NCBI GenBank assembly: GCA_029861825.1
Contig: JAOTYN010000011.1
Coordinates: 1 to 22,085, forward strand
Direction of reading: 5' to 3'
DNA from: Cyclobacteriaceae bacterium
GTDB taxonomy: Bacteria > Bacteroidota > Bacteroidia > Cytophagales > Cyclobacteriaceae
Length of the DNA stretch: 22,085 nucleotides
A program made the position numbers and the translations under genes. Under the pieces are notes generated by a model. It did no database searches and had not been told where the DNA came from. It saw nothing but the letters and a program-made list of their open reading frames with translations. Each line of letters opens with the position of its first letter. Position 1 is the first letter of the stretch. Shown here in pieces: positions 15,541 through 22,085 of this stretch.

Positions 15541-18500
15541 TTAAAAGCCGATGGTAAGGTGGAACATGAGTCTACGGGCACTCGGGAAGGGTGTAACCTC
15601 CACAGAGTTTGCAATAGGATCCTGAGTAAACTGACTTACCTCAGGATCGTAGCTGCGGTAGTCACTGCTTAACCACACTTGATTACCGGACACACCTATT
15701 CTTATCTTCTCCACATATCCCTTGAATGCACTCTGTATGGTACTGGCAGGGAAGGTGTAATACAATCCTACTTCACGCAGCTTCCAGAATGATGCGTCCT
15801 GTACCCACACCCTAGCTCCATTGTTACCCCAATCGGCTACCCGGCCATTTCCATTGTTCTGCTCAAAAAGAGGATTCGGATCTCCGTTGGGCAGGGTGGC
15901 GGGCTCATTAGCATAAAGGGTGAATTCATTCCAATCAGGAGCAGTACCGCCGAGATCCCATAAGAACTCCGACAAGTTGATGTTGTCGTTTCCTTTACTG
16001 TGATGGAGCACAAAGGAAAATTCAAAATTCTTCAGAAAAGTAATCTGATTGTAGAAGGATAGTTGAAAATCCGGCTGCGAATCACCGTATAAGGTGAATC
16101 GATTGTCCTCGGCATTGAAAGGACTACCTACGATAGTGGTAGGGGAGAACCCTTCCTCCAATAAGTAAGTTCCCAAACCGGCTCCAAACCCACCGCGTGT
16201 TGAGGGAGGTACATCCCAACGGGTGATCTCAGTATCGTTGGTCCACCAGTTTACACGTCCAAACCATTCGAAGTTCGGTGTTTTCACAGGGGAGCCGCTC
16301 AAGGCAATTTCAAATCCAGTGTTCTCCAAATCGCCGGCGTTGGTGGTGATCTGGGTAATGCCTGTCGAACTGGCAGGTACCAGGAATTCAATTAGATCCA
16401 ATACATCTTTATCGTAATAAGTGAACTCCAACAGTCCTTTTCCTTGCAGGAACCCGATGTCTATTCCCAGTTCAATTTCGCGAGCGGTTTCAGGTTCCAG
16501 GTTAGGATCCACCGTGGATGTTGACAGGGTATTTCCGGAAGTTCCTCCTATAAATACATTGTTCAATTGAGTGAAAGTAGTAGCGAAAGTGGGCAGACCA
16601 CCGGTTTCACCGTAGGCGGCCCTAATTTTCAATTGATTGATGTTGGATATATTCCAGAAGTCGAAATTAGCCAGGTTAATGGCTACTGATGCCTTGGGGA
16701 AAACGTAGTATTTACCCTGGTCTAGGTTCAAGGTCGATTTGTCCAAACGCACACCCAAAGTGGCAATGATCTTGTCTTCCCAGTTAACCTCTTCTTGAGC
16801 AAAGATCCCCACATCCCGCACGGTCAAATCGCTTTGCTGGAAGATGGTTTGTACAGTGGCAGTATTGGCATTGGTCTGTCCGTTCAATAGTCCCTGACCG
16901 CGTACAATTAAACCTTGTCGATCTTCCGTTAGTTTTACAACACCTACCTGGGTGTTGAAGTTAACGGTATTGACGTTGGTATTGTAGATCAGGAATGCCT
17001 GCAGGTTGGTATTAAGCTGATCGGATTTACCTTCAAATACGTCTCCGGGATTTAAAGCATTTTTTTGGAACTGTAGATCCTCAGGCATATGGACGAACGT
17101 GTTGCTATTCAGGTAATCCAAACCTCCCTGAATGCTGAACTTCAGGAAGGATCGATCCGTTTGCAGGATATTCCAATTGAAGCTAAATGCTTGAATGAAC
17201 CGATTGATCTTGGAATTGTTAGTAGCCTTATCCCGAAGCGCCAAAGGGTTTTCGGAGAAATAAGGGTTATCCCCATAGATGCCGTTTTCATCGGGGAACA
17301 AGTCCGCATAGGGAGGTGTGAAGCTCAGGTTATATCCAAAGCTGGCCCCCGTGCCATTCTGGTTTCCGTTAAAACTGCGATCAGTATCGGTGTTCAAATA
17401 GTTTGAACTCAGGCTAAAATCGAATTTATCACTAAGCTTGTGATCGATATTGGCTCGGATGGAGTAGCGATCAAATCCAGAGTTCTTAATGATACCGTCT
17501 TCTTGTTTGATGGAACCATTTATGAAGAACTTGGTCTTATCATTTCCTCCGGATACGGTTAGACTGGAGTTGGTTATGAAACCGGTTTCGCCATAAAGCT
17601 CATCTTCCAAATCAAAATTTCTTCCGGAGGCCAAATCCATGGTACGCTGGGCGGAACCACCGAAGAAATCATCGATCTTTTGTTGATCCCAGGGGGCAAA
17701 TCCCACCAAGTTCAAGGCCTTATTAAAGCCGAACTCCTGATCGAAGGTGACCTTAGTTTCTCCTGCGACACCTCTTTTGGTAGTAATAATGATTACCCCG
17801 GCGTTGGCGCGAGTTCCGTAAATGGCTGCAGCAGATGACCCTTTCAATACTTCAATACTTTGGATATCATCAGGATTGATGTCAGCCAGCCGGTTGGAGA
17901 TGTCGTCTTGCAAACGGGCACTTTGACCAGCCCCAGCCCCGTTGGCGGAACTGATACCCGTTTGTATAGAAGTGTTGTTGACATACACCCCATCGATAAT
18001 ATACAATGGTTGGCTGTTGCCGTTACTAATGGTACTGATCCCTCTTAATTGAACAGCACTTCCTCCACCGGGAGCTCCACCGTTTGCTTTGATGGTGGCA
18101 CCCGTCAATTTGCCATACAGGGCGTTATCCACAGTTTGAGCTTTGGTGGTTCCCATCAACTCATCTGCGGACACCGTACCCACGGCATTGGCCAGGTTAC
18201 TTCTTTTAATGGACGAAGCAAGACCTGTTACAACCACCTCTTCCAGGTTGGTTACATCTTCGGAAAGATCCATATCCAGGTTGCTTTGGGAACTGTTTAC
18301 CACAATCTCCTTAGATATGAAACCAATTGACGAAAATACCAGTGTGGCGTTGTCTTTTGTAAGCGTGACCCTGTAGTTGCCGTCAATGTCGGTAATGGTA
18401 CCATTGGTGGTGCCCTTTTCAATGACATTGACACCTACAAGACCCTCACCGGTAGCGGCATCTTTGACCGTACCAGATAGAGTAAATTGCGCCAGCGCTC

Positions 18501-18558
18501 CCTGCACAGAAAACGTGCAAAGCACCACCAGCAGCAATAGTTTGTAGAATCCTCTCAT
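15541..18558 (-). CDS. susC: SusC/RagA-family TonB-linked outer-membrane transporter
   Basis: TonB-dependent outer-membrane barrel of 1005 residues that pairs with the following SusD-like lipoprotein. In order: signal peptide (1-23, ending GALAQ), carboxypeptidase-regulatory-like domain (about 27-105, FTLSGTVKDAATGEGLVGVNV), TonB-box-like LEEVVVTG (105-112), plug domain with LYGKLTGATI, AVQLRGISTI and PLYIIDGVYVNN, the EVLKGSSAAAIYGTRA motif, then the beta barrel ending in LTIGF with a terminal Phe as in BAM substrates. There is no N-terminal STN domain, so it is not a FecA-type transducer. No sigma/anti-sigma pair, HTCS sensor or glycoside hydrolase lies within the window, so the substrate is open. 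Confidence 0.95.
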   Translation of the reverse strand: MRGFYKLLLLVVLCTFSVQGALAQFTLSGTVKDAATGEGLVGVNVIEKGTTNGTITDIDGNYRVTLTKDNATLVFSSIGFISKEIVVNSSQSNLDMDLSEDVTNLEEVVVTGLASSIKRSNLANAVGTVSADELMGTTKAQTVDNALYGKLTGATIKANGGAPGGGSAVQLRGISTISNGNSQPLYIIDGVYVNNTSIQTGISSANGAGAGQSARLQDDISNRLADINPDDIQSIEVLKGSSAAAIYGTRANAGVIIITTKRGVAGETKVTFDQEFGFNKALNLVGFAPWDQQKIDDFFGGSAQRTMDLASGRNFDLEDELYGETGFITNSSLTVSGGNDKTKFFINGSIKQEDGIIKNSGFDRYSIRANIDHKLSDKFDFSLSSNYLNTDTDRSFNGNQNGTGASFGYNLSFTPPYADLFPDENGIYGDNPYFSENPLALRDKATNNSKINRFIQAFSFNWNILQTDRSFLKFSIQGGLDYLNSNTFVHMPEDLQFQKNALNPGDVFEGKSDQLNTNLQAFLIYNTNVNTVNFNTQVGVVKLTEDRQGLIVRGQGLLNGQTNANTATVQTIFQQSDLTVRDVGIFAQEEVNWEDKIIATLGVRLDKSTLNLDQGKYYVFPKASVAINLANFDFWNISNINQLKIRAAYGETGGLPTFATTFTQLNNVFIGGTSGNTLSTSTVDPNLEPETAREIELGIDIGFLQGKGLLEFTYYDKDVLDLIEFLVPASSTGITQITTNAGDLENTGFEIALSGSPVKTPNFEWFGRVNWWTNDTEITRWDVPPSTRGGFGAGLGTYLLEEGFSPTTIVGSPFNAEDNRFTLYGDSQPDFQLSFYNQITFLKNFEFSFVLHHSKGNDNINLSEFLWDLGGTAPDWNEFTLYANEPATLPNGDPNPLFEQNNGNGRVADWGNNGARVWVQDASFWKLREVGLYYTFPASTIQSAFKGYVEKIRIGVSGNQVWLSSDYRSYDPEVSQFTQDPIANSVEVTPFPSARRLMFHLTIGF

Positions 18559-18587
18559 ATTAAAGTGTTTGATTAATAATTAGACAA

Positions 18588-18603
18588 CCTAACGTTCGTT
18601 AGG
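18588..18603. promoter_or_regulatory. Perfect palindrome upstream of susC, operator candidate
   Basis: CCTAACG and CGTTAGG are perfect inverted repeats separated by TT. The site lies 30-45 bases before the susC start codon. AACGTTCGTT-type palindromes resemble operators of TetR/AcrR-family repressors. If the promoter proposed at 18642-18672 is right, the palindrome would be just downstream of the start site, where a bound repressor could block elongation. As RNA it would be a short hairpin with no U tract, so termination is unlikely. Confidence 0.5.
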
Positions 18604-18641
18604 AAATAAATTAGCTTGTATTTCTTAAAATCATACAATTA

Positions 18642-18672
18642 CTAACATAACAGAAAGCATATAAAGGTCAAA
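18642..18672 (-). promoter_or_regulatory. Candidate Bacteroidota-type promoter for susCD
   Basis: Read on the - strand, TTTG (18672-18669) is followed after 19 bases by TATGTTAG (18649-18642), which matches TAnnTTTG at five of six fixed positions. The predicted start near 18635 leaves a 5' leader of roughly 75-80 bases that contains the palindrome at 18588-18603. This is a pattern match by eye only. Confidence 0.4.
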
Positions 18673-18856
18673 GTAAAATACCGTAAAATGGGTTATATAT
18701 ACTCCAAAATACGCCATATCTGCCCATTTAGAAAGGATCCAAATAAATGGTTGTATACCAGAACTTTTCTGGGTTTATTAGATACCCAATAAGTTAATTT
18801 CAACTTAATATTGAAATATGAACAAATCATGGATGGGCAGGGTTTGAGTATCAGCA
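18673..18856. other. Divergent intergenic DNA with inverted repeats
   Basis: This is the middle of the 381-base gap between susC (-) and the NUDIX gene (+). It is AT-rich with no convincing gene. Two inverted repeats stand out: CCAGAA/TTCTGG around CTT (18758-18772), and ATTTCAA/TTGAAAT around a 7-base spacer (18797-18817). A ten-codon frame at 18818-18847 is too short to support. I could not assign a + strand promoter with confidence. Confidence 0.4.
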
Positions 18857-18943
18857 ATGAAAGTACCACTGGTTAATTGGTTTATACAGCGGGGTGTGCT
18901 GCATGGCAGGCTCCAACCAATAGAAAAGAAAGCTAATCAATGA
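18857..18943 (+). CDS. Possible 28-residue small ORF coupled to the NUDIX gene
   Basis: ATG 18857 opens a 28-codon frame that ends at TGA 18941-18943, which overlaps the NUDIX ATG (18940-18942) as ATGA, the same junction used between genes of the trp operon. The peptide begins MKVPLVNWFIQRGVLHGRL and is basic. It could be a real small protein, a leader ORF that couples translation to the downstream gene, or chance. The region also carries an inverted repeat, ATTGGTT (18876-18882) with AACCAAT (18915-18921). I recognise no homolog. Confidence 0.3.
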   Translation: MKVPLVNWFIQRGVLHGRLQPIEKKANQ

Positions 18944-19575
18944 ATGAACTACTCCTCAGGGGCTTACAGAGGGAGTTAAAGAAGCCGTTACCGGGCATAA
19001 CCGCTCAGCGTCAAATGTCCGCTAGGCCTAGCTCCGGTAGGCGGTTTGACTTTAAACATTCGGGTCCTCCTAAAAGAGGAGGGGTAGCCTTGCTACTATA
19101 TCCTCAACAAGACAAATGGATGATGCCATTGATGAAAAGGCCTTCTTATCAGGGGGTCCATGGGGGGCAAATAAGTCTGCCAGGCGGCAAAATGGAGCCC
19201 CATGACCCGGACATCATTCAAACCGCACTAAGAGAAACTGCCGAAGAGATAGGTGTTACCATTCCCCGGGATCGGGTGCTGGGGACGCTTAGTCCGCTTT
19301 ACATAATGGCCAGTCACTATGAGGTGTTGCCGGTGGTGGCTATGATCGACGAAGTTCCTGAGTTTCGAACCGATCCCCGTGAAGTTCAGGACCTAATAGA
19401 GGTGGACCTCCGGGTACTAATGTTGCCGGAAACCAGGATGACCAAAGAAATCCAAGTGAGGGGCACTTCTATTATAGCTCCGTATTTCGGAGTAATGGAT
19501 GAAGTGGTTTGGGGTGCCACCGCCATGATCCTAAACGAATTTTTGACGGTAGTAAGAGAAATCCCAGATTACTAG
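18940..19575 (+). CDS. NUDIX hydrolase, CoA pyrophosphatase type
   Basis: A 211-residue NUDIX protein. GGQISLPGGKMEPHD, then TALRETAEEIGV (95-106), fits the variant NUDIX box of the NudL/NUDT7 group, which hydrolyses CoA and CoA derivatives to phosphopantetheine and 3',5'-ADP; the metal-binding glutamates are in RETAEEIG (98-105). The preceding PLMKRPSYQGVHGGQISLPGG corresponds to that group's upstream NuCoA signature, though less exactly than in textbook members. It is cytoplasmic, with no signal. The stop overlaps the stop of the convergent CHAT gene within CTAG (19572-19575), with no terminator between them. Confidence 0.87.
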   Translation: MNELLLRGLQRELKKPLPGITAQRQMSARPSSGRRFDFKHSGPPKRGGVALLLYPQQDKWMMPLMKRPSYQGVHGGQISLPGGKMEPHDPDIIQTALRETAEEIGVTIPRDRVLGTLSPLYIMASHYEVLPVVAMIDEVPEFRTDPREVQDLIEVDLRVLMLPETRMTKEIQVRGTSIIAPYFGVMDEVVWGATAMILNEFLTVVREIPDY

Positions 19576-22085
19576 AACATATTCAATATTTTTCTCCTGG
19601 TGACCCAAAGTAATGAAATCACTAATAAACCTGTTGCCAGCAGGATCAATTGCCTGCTAGAAAAGCCAGGTGACGGGGGTATTTGAAGCGCTTTATTATC
19701 ACCGATAGCTATATACGGAGCCCAGAAAAAGGGGTGAGCGCCTTGCACATCGGTGGACTCGTGGTTAAGGTAATCCAATTGAGCCTGCCTAAGCGCTGCG
19801 TTTTTAGAGGATCCCGTTACCAGATAACGGTAAAAACCATTCATGATTTGGTTGGTGGCATTGTTACTCACAGGCCATAGGGTGGTAACGACGCTTCGGC
19901 AGCCGGCATGTACGAAGCCTCGGGCCAAACTCATAACACCCTCGCCGTTTTTCAATTGCCCTGTCCCAGTTTCACAAGCTCCCAGAATGATCAGTTCTGC
20001 GGGGATTCGCAGGGCATAGATCTCACTGAGGTATAATTTATGATCGTCCTCATTGGGTAGTTCAGCATCGGAAAAGCTGATCCAGGAATATACCGGAAGG
20101 CTGTCCAGCGCTTGAGCGTGACTGGATAAATGGATCATTTGATAGTTATTAGCGATGGAAATAAACTTCTCTTTAGTAGCATCATGCGATACTAACTTGT
20201 CGCCGCCCAACTCCTGTTGAATTTGGTCTATTCCTGATTCACTATGGTTTAGAAAGGCATAATTGGGGCTATTCCGGTAAATTGGGGCTACCCCCAAAAA
20301 AGGTTTTTGACGGGGGCCTTCAACTCTTTCTGCCTGACTATCTCTCAATAGTGTCAGGGAATACCCATAGCTGATGGCGTGATCCCGGATTAGATAGGGC
20401 AGGGTCTTATAATTAGTGGAGCCTGTACTATCCATCAATAAGGTGGCAAACGGCAAATGACTGAGGATCCCATCAGGTATCACCAGTAGGGATTGACCGG
20501 CTTTCAGGTTTAAAGGACGCACCAGTTCTTCAAAAAGTCCGTGTGCTACTGACTCAAAGGTGGCAATTGGGGTGGAATGGAGATCTCTAATGGCCCTGAG
20601 CAGAATTTCCACCTGTTGTTGCAATTGGAAGTCATTGTCGACTCTGATGAAATCCAGTCCCTGGCGGTCGATCTTGAATATGTAAAGGGAGTGTTGCCCT
20701 ACGAAATACTCCACCAATACCTGGTAATCCGAAAGCAAATGCGCTTTTATATCGGCTATCGAAATAGGGTCAGACGTCTGATATTTAAGTTTGTAATAAG
20801 TGGGATACTGGGATTCCAAAAGGGCGGATAGCTGCTGCTGCGCTTGTTCCAATTCGAAAACCTTTTCCTTCTTTACTTCCAGCTCATGGCTGGAACTGTC
20901 CGGTGAGGCAGCAAGCTGTATCACGGATTTGCGTAGTAAGCCGAGGTTGATCTTGAGTTCACGTTCGTACACGTGCAGGGAATCAGGTATTCCTGCAAAA
21001 TTTTGAGCTTTTTGATCCTGCAGTGATTCTCGAAGTACCACTGATCGGGCTTGTTCGGATATCTGGAACGCTCTCCAAAAGTGCATGGAGTCCGGAGTGT
21101 TCTCATAGAGAGCATAGGCTAGGCCTAGTGCCTGTTCACTGCGCTGATGACTTTCATTGACCTGAAACAATTTGGAAGATTCATGGTAATTTTTCCTTAG
21201 CTCCGCTTCCACCTCCAGAATTAATTCGTAGCAGGCCAGGGCCCGGTCCAGGATGCGAAGGTCGTGCTGCTGCTGGAATAGCTGCTGATACGCCAGTGCC
21301 TTACCTTCCAGGGCTTCCATTAGCGAGTTTTCCGCATAAAGGCTGCCTTGGGAAGGATTTTGCCTATGATCGTCCGAAAGGTCAGGAAGTACCGCTTTCA
21401 GGGTTTGCTGGAAGTAGTTCAGGGCCTTATCAGGGTTTAGCCACTCAAGATTCAGTTGCCCTAGTCCCAAATAAATTTTGGCGGTTTCCCGTCGCTTCTG
21501 GGTTCCGTAGGCCTGAATGGATAGTTCAAGAGCTTTATTAAAGTGGTTGTTGGACAAGTCGAATCGGGATTGTTCAAGATAGGCGTGTGCCAGCTTGTTG
21601 TGAACACCGGATCTATAAGCTAAGATTTCCCGGGGATTTCCGTTGAGCTCTGAAGAACTAAGAAGCTTTAGTGACTCCAGGCTAACCCGGATGGCGTCCT
21701 GAAACAAGTCCAGTTCCATATATGCGCCTGCCAGGTTGGAAAGAGCCAGTGCCCTGGATTTATCGTCGACATCGGGCAGGTCCAAAGCTTGCAGATAACT
21801 TTCCTGAGCTTTTTGGTAATCTCTTTGATCGAAAAACAGTATCCCAATGTCACTCAAAGCCTCAGCGGCTGTGCTAAAGTAACCTGACTCCATACTGATT
21901 TCACGAAACCGTTCTAAAAGCTTATAAGCTTGTTGATGCGCTCCCAGTCTGGTGTAAATATTTCCCAATGGCCGGTACAGGTAATTAGCCACCTCAAAAT
22001 TCCGGTGCTCCTGGCCCACATAGTTCAGTAAGGCTTTTTCGTATAGCTGTTTGGCCTGTAAATAGTCTCCGATTTGATGATAATT
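19572..22085 (-). CDS. TPR-CHAT protein, putative membrane-tethered caspase-like protease (N-terminus off window)
   Basis: At least 837 residues are visible. A GTG at 22019 could be read as a start, but the frame stays open to the right edge and the extra 22 residues (with IGDYLQAKQLYEKALLNY) continue the TPR pattern, so the gene is truncated by the window. The N-terminal half is TPR repeats and a long helical region. The C-terminal third is a CHAT domain of caspase/separase-like fold: counting from the GTG, catalytic His634 lies in HLSSHA and Cys682 in LGACETGTG, both checked at codon level, with GEGVMSLARGFVHAG following. Residues about 791-807 form a transmembrane helix followed by a short basic tail, TRRKILNMF. 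Such proteins are common in Bacteroidota; substrates are mostly unknown. Confidence 0.92.
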   Translation of the reverse strand, partial: NYHQIGDYLQAKQLYEKALLNYVGQEHRNFEVANYLYRPLGNIYTRLGAHQQAYKLLERFREISMESGYFSTAAEALSDIGILFFDQRDYQKAQESYLQALDLPDVDDKSRALALSNLAGAYMELDLFQDAIRVSLESLKLLSSSELNGNPREILAYRSGVHNKLAHAYLEQSRFDLSNNHFNKALELSIQAYGTQKRRETAKIYLGLGQLNLEWLNPDKALNYFQQTLKAVLPDLSDDHRQNPSQGSLYAENSLMEALEGKALAYQQLFQQQHDLRILDRALACYELILEVEAELRKNYHESSKLFQVNESHQRSEQALGLAYALYENTPDSMHFWRAFQISEQARSVVLRESLQDQKAQNFAGIPDSLHVYERELKINLGLLRKSVIQLAASPDSSSHELEVKKEKVFELEQAQQQLSALLESQYPTYYKLKYQTSDPISIADIKAHLLSDYQVLVEYFVGQHSLYIFKIDRQGLDFIRVDNDFQLQQQVEILLRAIRDLHSTPIATFESVAHGLFEELVRPLNLKAGQSLLVIPDGILSHLPFATLLMDSTGSTNYKTLPYLIRDHAISYGYSLTLLRDSQAERVEGPRQKPFLGVAPIYRNSPNYAFLNHSESGIDQIQQELGGDKLVSHDATKEKFISIANNYQMIHLSSHAQALDSLPVYSWISFSDAELPNEDDHKLYLSEIYALRIPAELIILGACETGTGQLKNGEGVMSLARGFVHAGCRSVVTTLWPVSNNATNQIMNGFYRYLVTGSSKNAALRQAQLDYLNHESTDVQGAHPFFWAPYIAIGDNKALQIPPSPGFSSRQLILLATGLLVISLLWVTRRKILNMF

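Noticed and set aside
15522..15614. Longer start for the SusD-like protein
   Set aside because: It lies mainly inside susC, and only the Met encoded at 15521 places the lipoprotein signal at the N-terminus.
18894..18908. About 14 bases shared with trpB (GTGCTGCATGGCAG near 5639)
   Set aside because: This is a single short match, encoding GVLHG in both frames; with no further similarity it is best explained by chance.
19572..22085. Type III-E CRISPR (Craspase) locus suggested by TPR-CHAT
   Set aside because: There is no CRISPR array or cas gene in the window, and TPR-CHAT proteins are widespread outside CRISPR loci.

Overview
This window is chromosomal DNA of a Bacteroidota bacterium, probably a free-living flavobacterial or saprospirial relative; the family cannot be fixed by eye. 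The grounds are a SusC/SusD outer-membrane pair, lipoproteins with an acidic stretch after the lipid cysteine, promoter-like pairs of the Bacteroidota type (TTTG, then about 20 bases, then TAnnTTTG), no visible Shine-Dalgarno pattern, and a TetR-like/ABC1 gene pair of a sort seen in flavobacteria. I see no mobile element, CRISPR array, tRNA or rRNA gene.

Layout. 1-172 holds the lysine/threonine/alanine-rich C-terminal end of a gene that starts outside the window. 173-8784 is a biosynthetic block on the + strand: a trp leader (promoter, 12-residue leader peptide with two adjacent Trp codons, intrinsic terminator), then trpE-trpG-trpD-trpC-trpF-trpB-trpA and a class I-beta DAHP synthase (aroF), nearly all overlapping or within 16 bases of each other, then a CtlX-like guanidino-modifying enzyme. 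Together they carry erythrose-4-phosphate and PEP into the shikimate pathway and chorismate on to tryptophan, probably controlled by ribosome-mediated attenuation. 8785-10873 is a - strand cluster: a hemolysin III/TrhA membrane protein, an unrecognised exported protein and an iodotyrosine-deiodinase-like flavoprotein. 10995-14006 is a + strand cluster: a TetR-like protein, an ABC1/UbiB atypical kinase and a TPR lipoprotein. A strong bidirectional terminator separates it from 14142-18558, a - strand susC-susD pair with no glycan-degrading enzyme beside it. A 381-base intergenic region with a perfect palindrome, several inverted repeats and a possible 28-residue ORF leads to a CoA-pyrophosphatase-type NUDIX hydrolase (+). 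The window closes with a large TPR-CHAT protein (-) that has a C-terminal membrane segment and whose N-terminus lies beyond the right edge.

The most informative observations are the trp attenuator, DAHP synthase placed under that control, the deiodinase homolog with its substrate-binding residues intact, the membrane-tethered TPR-CHAT putative protease, and the palindrome upstream of susC. I do not see clear evidence of a wholly new multi-gene system.
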